A DNA stretch of 42,486 nt from Methanoregula sp. (GCA_030694985.1 JAUYTV010000034.1:1-42486), one strand, 5' to 3'. Counted from the first letter of the stretch, positions 24,764 through 32,673 are shown. Notes: a model not told the origin generated them from the sequence alone. Numbers and translations are program-made.

Positions 24764-24860
24764 CCCGTGCCTATGCCCCTGGGTGCCAGGGTCAAGACAC
24801 TGTGTTCGCATGGTAGGTATGACGCGCCTATGTCCTGCAAGCAGGCCAAGACGCTGGTTA
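24764..24860 (+). ncRNA. Candidate structured RNA, copy A
   Basis: Four consecutive stem-loops can be drawn: CCCTGG/CCAGGG with a GTG loop (24777-24791), ACTGTG-TTCG-CATGGT (24799-24814, with two wobble pairs), AGGT/GCCT (24815-24829) and CCTG-CAAG-CAGG (24834-24845). The second copy (32202-32297) keeps the stems, with base changes that keep pairing in the third, while replacing the fourth hairpin by another, longer one. G-U pairs make sense only for the plus strand. A TTTTTTATTT stretch (24740-24749) could be a promoter. A spurious coding explanation is not excluded. Confidence 0.45.
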
Positions 24861-24899
24861 CGGACAGCGCCAGGAACTCAGGGGAGAACAGCCAAAAAA

Positions 24900-25480
24900 C
24901 CGTCGTCGCTCAAACAGGCCTTCGTAATGACCTATTTCGGAGATCAAAATCACCGAGATCACCCAATAGAACATGTATTGCTGAGATGAATATCGGTCGG
25001 TCATGTTCACTCGTCCTCGCTGAGGCTACGGCTCGCTTCACATCACCTCCCTTGTTTTCCCGGAGTTGCCCTGCTGATATGCAGTACGCCCTGGCTTGTC
25101 GCGATGCTCCTGCGCCAGCGGCTGCTCTGGCACACTCCTCACACCATGCTACGCATCGTGTTTGTCGTTGTTGATCGTACTCATGCAGTACACTCAGTGA
25201 CTCATCCGCACGACGCATCAGGGGCTCGGACTCACCGCTGATGCGGTTCGTTACCTTCGCACCCTGAAGCGGTGCTCCCTCGGGCCGCTGGGCCACGGGA
25301 CCCGCCGCCCGTGCTTTGCTCGCTTACGGGGATGGACAAGCATCCCCCCGCTCACAATCCTTCGGATCGCACTCCTCCCGCCCATAAAAGGGACGGGCAG
25401 TCAACAGGATGCCCCTGCTTCGAAGGCAAAACCCGGGTCCGGGTATGGTAAAAACAGTTCCGCTGCACAGATCACATCAA
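24900..25480. other. GC-rich, hairpin-rich non-coding stretch
   Basis: Several frames are open by virtue of base composition but none shows a domain or plausible start. From about 25000 to 25400 the sequence is clearly GC-richer than the flanking genes. Perfect hairpins: CGCATCAG/CTGATGCG (25214-25221 and 25238-25245) and GGGGATG/CATCCCC around GACAAG (25328-25347). It may hold a non-coding RNA or be decayed foreign DNA. Confidence 0.5.
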
Positions 25481-25494
25481 AACGGCATTTCTTT

Positions 25495-25580
25495 TCATTT
25501 ATCACGGATATTCGCCCATCATGCTGGAGATTTGCCAACAGAAACGCAATGGCGAGTCTGTCATCAAAGCGGGATAGGAA
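25495..25580 (-). pseudogene. Remnant R2 of the unknown gene family
   Basis: Reads PALMTD, then after a one-base loss LAIAFLLANL, matching PALTAD/LAIAFLLADL of R1. After that the sequence leaves the shared part. The frame change shows it is not functional. Confidence 0.6.
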
Positions 25581-25640
25581 ATATCCCTGGATGAATCACC
25601 AATAAGAAAGTATATCGTTTGTCAAATGAAAGGGGGAAAT

Positions 25641-26042
25641 ATGAAAAACTGGCGAATTACAGGAATATTTATAATTCTGATAATTGGATTTTTATTGATG
25701 TGTGGATGCACAAGCACAGGATCTACGAGTTCAGCACCGGTGGCAACACCAACAACATCTGTAATATCCCCTGTAGTTTCCGTTGTGACAAAGCAGCCAA
25801 TAATACCAACCACAACTATCATAGAAACTCAATCCACTTTAATAACTCCAACGAAAGATCCGAATCAACCACTAACACATGATGATATAACCAAAATCCA
25901 AGTTGAAGGACGATTAGCATTAGAACGGCAACAGTGTATGGCGGGTTTGGGAAATCTTGATGATTGTTACAAAGTTGCTGTAAAAAACGGAATGGCTAAT
26001 AGTACTATGAAGGCAATGTGGTGTCGGACAAATACCTGTTAA
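25641..26042 (+). CDS. Small lipoprotein with Thr/Pro-rich linker
   Basis: 133 residues from ATG 25641, which has GGGGG a few bases upstream; an earlier ATG at 25626 would add five residues. Signal sequence ITGIFIILIIGFLLMCGC ends in a lipobox, so Cys is probably lipidated and the protein is anchored outside the cell. A low-complexity Ser/Thr/Pro linker of about 45 residues leads to a short C-terminal domain with four cysteines (QQCMAGLGNLDDCYK, MWCRTNTC). No family recognised. 61 bp upstream of the AN1/transglutaminase gene and possibly co-transcribed. Confidence 0.75.
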   Translation: MKNWRITGIFIILIIGFLLMCGCTSTGSTSSAPVATPTTSVISPVVSVVTKQPIIPTTTIIETQSTLITPTKDPNQPLTHDDITKIQVEGRLALERQQCMAGLGNLDDCYKVAVKNGMANSTMKAMWCRTNTC

Positions 26043-26103
26043 CTATTCATAATCTTTTTCCCCATCGCAACCTATTTCGTCACCAACCTCTGATTCAATC
26101 ATA

Positions 26104-27810
26104 ATGCTCCGTTGCCATTTCTGTGGAAAAATACTTCATGAAATGCCCTACAGATGTCAACGCTGCGGTAATATTTTCTGTTCTGATCATCGTCTACCCG
26201 AAAACCACAACTGCTCATCGCATCCTCAAGCAACACCGACAAATCTAAAATGTGATCACTGCGGTAAACAATGCAACCTCCATTCATTCCATTGTTCATA
26301 TTGTGGTGGAACATATTGCGGTGATCACCGACTTCCATTTTCACATAATTGCATCAATGAAGACGCTTGGAGAAAAGGAACTTCAAGACCTAGATCTGAT
26401 GACAAACCAAAAGAGGAGAAACCCTCTCCCCCATTAACAGAGTGTGCTTTTTGTGGAGTGAGAACATCAAAAATATTTTATTGTTATTCATGTGGACAGG
26501 ATTATTGTTTCATTCATAAGTCCCCTCCGAATCATAATTGTGTATCTTGTAAAACACACAAACCACAATCAAGTAACTTTAAGAGGACAGTGAGACCCTC
26601 AAAGAGCGCTTCAAGTAATCAAATTTTTGTGGCGGTTTTATTGATAGTGGCCATAGTGTTAGGTTCTGTTTTTGCATTCGCAGTGTTCGGTCATATTGGT
26701 GGACCTGATACAACAAACCAACCTGCAGATACAACCGCAAATTATGTGAGTCCAAAACCCACAGCGTCGCAATATACCTCTGTATCAGTTACAGAGACCC
26801 CAAAATCAATTTTTTCTCCAATTGCAATTCCAACAAAAAATCTTGAGACTGGATTAACATCAAAATCTTTTCCCTATATTCTTCGAGGCAAATCAGGGAG
26901 TATTGATGTAAATCTTTACTCTGGTGTATACACTGAAATTTTATCACAACCCTCTCCCGTATGGTGCACGCGATACAATTCTGACTCCTCTCCATGCACA
27001 AATGAAGAAACCCGACAATACAATTTGAAATATCTTGACAATCCTATTCCAAAAAAGTATTTGGATGGATTAGTCAATTCGATAAAATCCAAAACCTCCA
27101 ACAATGATGATCAGGCAAGGATCGCTATTAATTTGGTTCAACAAATCCCCTATGACTACAGTAGATTATATTCGACAAATTATAGGGGTCGCTCCCCTTA
27201 TGAAGTTCTTTATGATAACAAAGGTGTGTGTGGCGAAAAATCATTGTTATTGGCATATTTATTGAGGGAATTAGGATATGGTGTTGTGCTATTCGAGTTT
27301 TCATCACAGAATCATATGGCAGTTGGGATAAAAAGTCCCGTTCAATATTCTTACAAAAATTCGGGATATGCGTTTATTGAATCTACTTCTCCGACAATTC
27401 CTACAGATTCTGAAGGTGATTATGTAGGTGCAGGAAAACTTACCAGCATTCCACAAATAATCCAAATCAGTCAGGGAGATTCTTTCTCGTCCGTATCAGA
27501 AGAGTATCGTGATGCACAATTGTACAATCAGCTGTTAAGCATGGGGCAGGTTTTGGATGTATCGTACTATAACCTATGGGTAGGATTGATGCAAAAATAT
27601 GGTATGAAGACTGAGGGGGGATCATTGTATCAAGTTACGACTTTCCCGACTCAAAGGTACACTTCGCAATCATACTATGCGACATGCAACGTTGGTCTTG
27701 GACAATATTGTCAAGCGGGTTCTAATTGCTGTGAAACGGATGGTCTTTGTTATTTACAATGCAGAAGTGGAACGTGGGATCCCCACCAATGTGTTTGTAT
27801 TGTGGGATGA
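26104..27810 (+). CDS. Membrane protein with three AN1-type zinc fingers and a transglutaminase-like domain
   Basis: 568 residues. Three AN1-like fingers lie at residues about 4-40, 48-82 and 113-148, each with the C-X2-C...C-X2-C-X4-C-X2-H-X5-H-X-C layout (for example CQRCGNIFCSDHRLP and CSYCGGTYCGDHRLP). A transmembrane segment follows at about 178-198 (FVAVLLIVAIVLGSVFAFAV), then a Thr/Pro linker and a transglutaminase-like domain with likely catalytic Cys in NKGVCGEKSLLLAYLLREL and His in SSQNHMAVGI. The last 40 residues are Cys-rich (SNCCETDGLCYLQC). The fingers should face the cytoplasm and the enzyme domain the outside. AN1 fingers are known mostly from eukaryotic ubiquitin-linked proteins; the archaeal function is unknown. 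Confidence 0.85.
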   Translation: MLRCHFCGKILHEMPYRCQRCGNIFCSDHRLPENHNCSSHPQATPTNLKCDHCGKQCNLHSFHCSYCGGTYCGDHRLPFSHNCINEDAWRKGTSRPRSDDKPKEEKPSPPLTECAFCGVRTSKIFYCYSCGQDYCFIHKSPPNHNCVSCKTHKPQSSNFKRTVRPSKSASSNQIFVAVLLIVAIVLGSVFAFAVFGHIGGPDTTNQPADTTANYVSPKPTASQYTSVSVTETPKSIFSPIAIPTKNLETGLTSKSFPYILRGKSGSIDVNLYSGVYTEILSQPSPVWCTRYNSDSSPCTNEETRQYNLKYLDNPIPKKYLDGLVNSIKSKTSNNDDQARIAINLVQQIPYDYSRLYSTNYRGRSPYEVLYDNKGVCGEKSLLLAYLLRELGYGVVLFEFSSQNHMAVGIKSPVQYSYKNSGYAFIESTSPTIPTDSEGDYVGAGKLTSIPQIIQISQGDSFSSVSEEYRDAQLYNQLLSMGQVLDVSYYNLWVGLMQKYGMKTEGGSLYQVTTFPTQRYTSQSYYATCNVGLGQYCQAGSNCCETDGLCYLQCRSGTWDPHQCVCIVG

Positions 27811-28016
27811 AAACCAATAAAAAAATCAATAATTAAATGAAAAAAACGCGCATCATTTTTGAAATCTATTGCCAATTTTGTAACTTCTGTTTCCATTTAA
27901 TATGTTTTTAAAAAAGGTAGAGTCCGGTCAAGGCATATTTCCCTTATTTTTCTTTTCAAGTGCAAACTACAGTTCGGAGTTAAAAAAGTTATCAACATCC
28001 TTAATAGTCGCCAAAG

Positions 28017-28613
28017 ATGAATACAAAATACATGGGATTGTTTGATTTTTTATTTAAAAGAAATAGAGATCCTATTCATAACGATCCTGTTAAAGAAGAA
28101 TATGAAAGGGCATTATATAGATACAATCAAGCACTTGCAATTAATGATACGGATCCCAATATTTGGGACAAAAAGTGCTTTGTATTAATTCAATTAGGAA
28201 GGTTCGAAGAGGCGATAGACGCTGGTAAAATAGGAGTTCAACTCGCACCAAATGATCCTGAATTATGGGATACTTTACACGATGCGTATATCAGTAGTAA
28301 TAATCTAGAAAAGGCAGATGAATGCTGGAAAAATGTATTAAATTTAATAAAACAAAAACGAGGGACAGATAGTCAAGGAAGTTTAGAAAACCCGAGCAGG
28401 GGGAGAAAGGGTCCTCGTAAAAAATGTAATTGTTGTGGTATAAACGTAAGTGAGATTATCCAGTGTGGTCCCTGTGGCAGATATTTCTGTCCAGATTGTT
28501 GGAGAGATCATCAGTGGGTACATGGGAAATCACCATCAATTGGAATTTCATATACTGCCGATGGTTCATTCTCTGGTTTTGACGGAGATGAAAGGATTAG
28601 GTATAATAAATAA
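28017..28613 (+). CDS. TPR protein with C-terminal zinc finger
   Basis: 198 residues; ATG 28032 (MGLFDFLFKR) is an equally good start. Residues about 25-115 form TPR-like helices (ERALYRYNQALAINDTDPNIW, RFEEAIDAGKIGVQLAPNDP, LEKADECWKNVLNL). After a basic linker comes a zinc finger at about 136-168, CNCCGINVSEIIQCGPCGRY then FCPDCWRDH, similar to the AN1 fingers of the gene 200 bp upstream. Probably cytoplasmic. The shared finger type suggests that the two genes are functionally linked. Confidence 0.78.
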   Translation: MNTKYMGLFDFLFKRNRDPIHNDPVKEEYERALYRYNQALAINDTDPNIWDKKCFVLIQLGRFEEAIDAGKIGVQLAPNDPELWDTLHDAYISSNNLEKADECWKNVLNLIKQKRGTDSQGSLENPSRGRKGPRKKCNCCGINVSEIIQCGPCGRYFCPDCWRDHQWVHGKSPSIGISYTADGSFSGFDGDERIRYNK

Positions 28614-28640
28614 CCGTTTTTTTAATTTTCAAACTGTTGA

Positions 28641-28958
28641 TCACTTTCTTAAAAAAGAAAAGAAATCCAAAATTCTGTAATACCATTTTATTTTGCATTT
28701 GCTATCTCCCGTGACTTCATAGGGTATAGAATATCTTTTTAGGATAGGGTACCTGCGTTGTGCGATGTTCCATAAGTCGTGTCGGATTTTCTGTCTCCCC
28801 TTATGTCCACGTGCTCCCTGTGTTTTATAAATGGCATGAGAGGTACTAACAATTATCCAGTTTACTTTGTCCCATCGGATTGTATCGTCATTGGTATAGG
28901 ACACTACATGGGAAATACTCCGCATTGCAATCCCGGTGTGATTTATGCGATGGTTCAT
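28641..28958 (-). CDS. Doubtful ORF, 105 codons
   Basis: Basic protein with no recognised domain (GARGHKGRQKIRHDLWNIAQ is its most ordered stretch). No clear Shine-Dalgarno or promoter. It lies in a region full of remnants and may be a decayed gene. Kept only because nothing else explains 28614-29296. Confidence 0.2.
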   Translation of the reverse strand: MNHRINHTGIAMRSISHVVSYTNDDTIRWDKVNWIIVSTSHAIYKTQGARGHKGRQKIRHDLWNIAQRRYPILKRYSIPYEVTGDSKCKIKWYYRILDFFSFLRK

Positions 28959-29040
28959 TGGTAATAGTTCTTGATTGTTTTTACCCGTAGAAGAAAGTAT
29001 CCCGATTGAAAAAGAGTCCTATTACTTCGAGTACGCCAAT

Positions 29041-29080
29041 CCACCCATAGAACTGCGATGGCAAAGTCTGTTGTCAATGC
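29041..29080 (-). pseudogene. Remnant R3 of the unknown gene family
   Basis: Reads ALTTDFAIAVLW, matching ALTADLAIAFLL of R1. Only about 40 bp are recognisable. Confidence 0.5.
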
Positions 29081-29148
29081 TTAAATGATTCTCGCCCTTC
29101 ATGACATTTGGTGGGTTCAAATCTGACTCTTCGTATTGTTGTTTTGGG

Positions 29149-29207
29149 TTATAGTTATCTTTCATTTTACCACCCATCAGATTTGATATCACATTTTCGT
29201 TAAATTG
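29149..29207. repeat. Dispersed repeat, copy 2
   Basis: Shares GGGTTATAGTTATCT, CCACCCATCAG and TGATATCACAT with 22361-22425. Confidence 0.65.
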
Positions 29208-29296
29208 CTAAAAGAGCGGCACGTGGGTTAAAATTATTTTTTAATACAATTCATAAAAAAGGGCATTTAAATATGAAATCTTTGTAGGATTTTACA

Positions 29297-30133
29297 TTAA
29301 TCGTCTTCTTTATAATCTTTAGAGAAGGATTCGTGAATTAATACGAGAATACACATAATTATCAGCGCAATCCAAAAAACAATACTAATTAATAAATTTT
29401 CTTGAGGGTGTGAAAACGTAATAACTATAAAAACAATAACTAAAAGGATAACTATTATCCATTTTCTTCTATTTGAATCTCCGATACACGATTTAACTAA
29501 AGAATGTTTATTAAAGAAATTAGTGCAGTGTGTAGCAATAATTCCATACCAACCGAATTCGGTTTCATCTAATAGTATATTCTTGATTTCTGAAATATTT
29601 TTTTTAGGAACTGCTTTCCATTTTCTAAAATTCTTAAACGATTCAAAATAAAAAAAAACATCAGATTCTTTAATAATTCTTCTAAACTTCTGAGGCGCAT
29701 CGCCATTTTCATAAGTGACTAATATATATCGTTTATCAAAAAACATCCATACAATTCCAATAACCATTGATACCGATATTAAAAGTATGAATATAAAAGA
29801 TCCGATAGTCAATAAATTTCCATAAATTATTAGGTTATTTATTGCGTCATCCAATGCGGATTGATGTAAAATTCCAAGACTAACCAAAGTAGCAAAATGA
29901 TCCAATATCGGCCGTATTAGATATTTTACTAAATTAGCGTTAGTGGCAAGAATCAACCAAAAAAATGAGATTAACCACAATCCGATAGTAATATTTGAAA
30001 ATAATTTCTCACTTTCATCTCGTAATTCATACGGAAGATTTGCACGACGATATAAGTAAAAAGAATCCTTGATAATGAAACCTAATATTGCAATAGCAAT
30101 TATTACGAAACTGATGTCAATGAGATCTGACAT
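29297..30133 (-). CDS. Hypothetical multi-pass membrane protein
   Basis: 278 residues with about five hydrophobic segments: residues 5-25, 48-66, 110-132, and a C-terminal pair at about 222-240 and 248-266. Between segments three and four is a soluble part of about 90 residues (YILVTYENGDAPQKFRRIIK ... ILLDETEFGWYGIIATH). No family recognised. Strongly AT-rich. A TATA-like CTTTATATT lies directly before the ATG, closer than usual, so the true start could be different. Confidence 0.65.
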   Translation of the reverse strand: MSDLIDISFVIIAIAILGFIIKDSFYLYRRANLPYELRDESEKLFSNITIGLWLISFFWLILATNANLVKYLIRPILDHFATLVSLGILHQSALDDAINNLIIYGNLLTIGSFIFILLISVSMVIGIVWMFFDKRYILVTYENGDAPQKFRRIIKESDVFFYFESFKNFRKWKAVPKKNISEIKNILLDETEFGWYGIIATHCTNFFNKHSLVKSCIGDSNRRKWIIVILLVIVFIVITFSHPQENLLISIVFWIALIIMCILVLIHESFSKDYKEDD

Positions 30134-30224
30134 AATATAAAGTATGTTTTCAACTTGATTGAATTTTGGGTTAATGAAATCTCACTTATGAAAAAGTGAC
30201 TCCTTATTAATGAGCGCAAGTTTC

Positions 30225-30300
30225 CCACCCATCCAACCGCCCCTCACATGTTTATTGAGTGTGAATGGCTTGTCACTTTCTGCAATCTTCTGGTCTTTCT
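30225..30300 (-). pseudogene. Remnant R4 of the unknown gene family
   Basis: Reads KIAESDKPFTLNKHVRGGW. It overlaps in content with R1 (KKIAESD) and R5 (PFTLNKHVGERLD), which lets the three be placed in order on one parent protein. Confidence 0.55.
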
Positions 30301-30310
30301 ACAAATCCCG

Positions 30311-30577
30311 TTACCATATACCCATGAGCTTCGTACCGATGGCAACGAAAACCAATAATCCAACAATCCACCCCCCCAATTTGCTTCCGGTTGAACCATT
30401 AGACCGGGTTGATTGACGGTATGGGCTGGTCAGTTTCTTATATTTGTGATAATTTACATTCTGGGGTGGCATGAGGTATTTCGAAGTGATGGGTTCTTTT
30501 TTCTTGTAAGGGTTCACCAAAATTTCGTCCTTTTTTCCGATCTGCGCTCTCTGAATGCCCCGGTCTATATCATCCAT
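30311..30577 (-). CDS. Small protein with C-terminal membrane segment
   Basis: 88 residues: a charged, Lys/Tyr-rich N-terminal 65 residues (KKKEPITSKYLMPPQN) and one C-terminal hydrophobic segment (GGWIVGLLVFVAIGTKLMGIW), a tail-anchored layout. No family recognised. A TATA-like box (30604-30618) at proper distance supports expression. Confidence 0.5.
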   Translation of the reverse strand: MDDIDRGIQRAQIGKKDEILVNPYKKKEPITSKYLMPPQNVNYHKYKKLTSPYRQSTRSNGSTGSKLGGWIVGLLVFVAIGTKLMGIW

Positions 30578-30603
30578 CTATCTCACAGTGTTTTAGTCAA
30601 TGG

Positions 30604-30618
30604 ATGATATATTAAAAA
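30604..30618 (-). promoter_or_regulatory. TATA-like box for the tail-anchored gene
   Basis: Minus strand TTTTTAATATATC, about 30-40 bases before ATG 30577. Confidence 0.45.
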
Positions 30619-30639
30619 CTTCCATCCGTCCATTGCATC

Positions 30640-30740
30640 ATCTGCATATCCACCGATCCAACCGCTCCCCTACGTGCTTATTCAACGTAAACGGTTGTTC
30701 TCCCTCAGCATTCTTCTTCATTTAATTCAAACCACCTTTC
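30640..30740 (-). pseudogene. Remnant R5 of the unknown gene family
   Basis: Reads KGGLN, a stop codon, MKKNAEGEQPFTLNKHV, then GERLDRWICR and a stop. The internal stop replaces the Ser of KGGGLNSLKK in R1. Confidence 0.6.
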
Positions 30741-30791
30741 GAACAGAATCATTTATTCATTCAGGAGAAGAACGGTGAATCAGGAGTTTAT

Positions 30792-31250
30792 GTGAAAGTC
30801 TATCTCGATGTATGCTGCCTGTGTCGGCCGTTTGATGACCAGAAGATGAACCGCATTCATCTCGAATCTGAAGCCATCAAGGAGATCCTGATGCGATGCA
30901 CTCAGGACTGGACGTTTGTGACCAGTGATGCTGTCAGTTTTGAGATCTCACGCATTCCTGACAGAACGCGGATGAAAAAAGCCCAGAAACTAACCGATCT
31001 GGCAAAAGAGCATGTAGCAATCACAAAACCCGTTTCCCGGCGATATCATGAATTTGTAGAACTGGGTATTGATTCTGCTGATGCATTGCACCTTGCATGT
31101 GCAGAATCAGCAGGTGCGGTTCTGCTTACGACAGATGATGCGATCGTCAAAGTTATTAAGAGGCACGGTAATCAGATAACTACTGAAGTTAAAAATCCCG
31201 TTGAATGGCTTATGGAGGTGAACGCATATGGAGGCAAAGACGTTGAATGA
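30792..31250 (+). CDS. PIN-domain protein (VapC-like toxin)
   Basis: 152 residues from GTG 30792 with CAGGAG seven bases upstream. PIN-domain acidic residues: Asp in KVYLDVCCL (residue 6), Glu in SDAVSFEISR, Asp in IDSADALHLACAE and Asp in LLTTDDAIVKV. A metal-dependent RNase, probably inactivated by the protein of the following overlapping gene. The order toxin then partner is opposite to most VapBC pairs. Confidence 0.85.
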   Translation: MKVYLDVCCLCRPFDDQKMNRIHLESEAIKEILMRCTQDWTFVTSDAVSFEISRIPDRTRMKKAQKLTDLAKEHVAITKPVSRRYHEFVELGIDSADALHLACAESAGAVLLTTDDAIVKVIKRHGNQITTEVKNPVEWLMEVNAYGGKDVE

Positions 31251-31437
31251 AATCCACAAACAAGGTATTGATGCACTCGTAAAAGTACTCGGACCAGTCG
31301 ATGCGGTCCGGTTCCTCCAAATATATGATCCGGGAAGCGGCGATTACACCAAAGAACGAAAACAGTGGCTTGAAGCGGATCCTGACAAATATCTGGCGGC
31401 TGTTATCGCTCACGGAAAGAAAAAATCCCGTGCATAA
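31228..31437 (+). CDS. Probable antitoxin partner of the PIN protein
   Basis: 69 residues: MEAKTLNEIHKQGIDALVKV then DPGSGDYTKERKQWL and a basic end (GKKKSRA). It starts 23 bases inside the PIN gene. Small proteins of this pattern follow PIN genes in other prokaryotes; antitoxin function is inferred from that arrangement. No known DNA-binding fold is visible. Confidence 0.68.
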   Translation: MEAKTLNEIHKQGIDALVKVLGPVDAVRFLQIYDPGSGDYTKERKQWLEADPDKYLAAVIAHGKKKSRA

Positions 31438-31488
31438 TTTTTTTCATCAGTATACCCCGTTGGGCAAACCCGGATTTCTCTGGTCCCA

Positions 31489-31908
31489 TCACTTGATCAA
31501 TTTCGTTTGATCTTTGGAAGGAGACGATTGCGAGAAACTCCCGTACTCTATAATCTTCCTCTGCGCCTGATCCAATTGTTCGCGTGCCCGTTCATCATGC
31601 GGATGGATCTTCAATAATTTGTTAAACGCACGAATCGCCTCAAGGTATTTTCCCATATGCATGAGTGCTAAGCCCTTGTTGTACCAAGCCTCGGTGAATT
31701 CTGGATCGATGTCGGCTGCCTGTGCAAATGAGTTCAAAGCATCCTGGTATCTGCCCATTTTGAAAAGAATTATGCCTTTGTTATACCACGAGTTTGCATT
31801 GTTGGCGTCGAGTTTGATTGCCCTGTTCACGAGATCGAGTGACTCGTCATATTGACCGGACTCGGCGAGTTCAACGGACCTGTTGGAGAGGTCCCGGGCA
31901 TCAGGCAT
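31489..31908 (-). CDS. TPR-repeat protein, copy B
   Basis: 139 residues from ATG 31908, paralogous with the gene at 24054 and near-identical in the three TPRs (YNKGIILFKMGRYQDALNSF is unchanged). Differences cluster at the C-terminus (RKIIEYGSFSQSSPSKDQ against RKTMDSCSHTLESTGKQ). The same open upstream extension exists here (to 32088) and is treated as non-coding for the reason given for copy A. Confidence 0.75.
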   Translation of the reverse strand: MPDARDLSNRSVELAESGQYDESLDLVNRAIKLDANNANSWYNKGIILFKMGRYQDALNSFAQAADIDPEFTEAWYNKGLALMHMGKYLEAIRAFNKLLKIHPHDERAREQLDQAQRKIIEYGSFSQSSPSKDQTKLIK

Positions 31909-32332
31909 AATATGGTGTCGTAGCGGCGAGGGGATGAAGGTTATGGATGGGACAATGATTCCGGGCATGTGACTCAATATGATCCGGTTTGGAGCTATTG
32001 CACTCATACGGACCCGTAACAGGCTCGTGGCGATTGGTTGAGCGCCCGGGCTTATGTGCATTTGATATCCGAGCCGCAGGCTCAACAAATGAGCGCAAAA
32101 GATACTGCGAACCTACAACGCAACAAAGAATGATTGTGAAATAGTAAACAGATGGGTTATGGGCGATCCATCACACCTTTTTGATGTATGCATATAGAGG
32201 GCACGTGCCTATGCCCCTGGGTGCCAGGGTCAAGACACTGTGTTCGCATGGTGGGTATGACGCGCCTACGCCCCTTTTGGCGGGGCGAGACGCTGGCATT
32301 GCGGTTCCGTCCAGATGAGGTCAACAGCCCAA
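31490..32332. repeat. Large duplication, copy B
   Basis: Counterpart of 24049-24895, in direct orientation about 7.4 kb away. Confidence 0.9.
32202..32297 (+). ncRNA. Candidate structured RNA, copy B
   Basis: Same hairpins as copy A. The third stem has GGGT/GCCT in place of AGGT/GCCT and its outer pair changes from G-U to G-C. The fourth hairpin is CGCCCC-TTTTGGC-GGGGCG (32269-32287), unlike copy A in sequence but in the same place and also perfectly paired. Confidence 0.45.
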
Positions 32333-32617
32333 ATTCCATAAAGATCCACCGATGGCCTAACCGCTATCCAAAGTAGAGAGTATAATTGGCCAGTGAGGGA
32401 AGAATCGCTACATCATGTGAAGGTCCCCACTTACAATGCCTTTAAAGGGGCACTGAACGCGTTCTGTACGCAGTTCTCCTGTTTGATGTGATTATGTGAT
32501 GGGGAGCCCGATTTGCAAATCCAAATGCGGTTTTGGCAAAAACGGATTCCCCTAAAAATTTGTTTCGTAGAAGTTGCATGCAAAAATCACCTGCAAAACA
32601 ATTATCTTTTCGAAAAT
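32333..32617. other. Spacer between duplication and tRNA cluster
   Basis: About 285 bp without a convincing gene. Confidence 0.4.
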
Positions 32618-32641
32618 GCGAGGGGATTTGAACCCGCGAAG
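32618..32641 (-). pseudogene. tRNA-Leu 3'-end fragment
   Basis: Minus strand TTCGCGGGTTCAAATCC then CCTCGC, the T arm and acceptor end of the neighbouring tRNA-Leu with a 4-base deletion. Resembles an attachment-site copy left by integration. Confidence 0.8.
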
Positions 32642-32673
32642 AAAAATTTTCAAGGAACAAAGTATAATTAGAT

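Larger units (their letters stand above)
24049..24895. repeat. Large duplication, copy A (TPR gene plus candidate RNA)
   Basis: Matches 31490-32332 in the same orientation: it starts close to the TPR stop codon (ATCACTTGA), runs through the TPR gene and its upstream region, and fades beyond AGACGCTGG at about 24857. Identity is highest in the TPR core and in 24755-24830. Confidence 0.9.

Noticed and set aside
24695-25296. Two overlapping long ORFs (plus 24695-25174, minus 24910-25296)
   Set aside because: Both are open because of GC-rich composition and cross the candidate RNA and hairpins; no protein domain.
29105-29130. tRNA T-arm-like GGTGGGTTCAAATCTGAC
   Set aside because: No acceptor, D or anticodon arm can be drawn around it.
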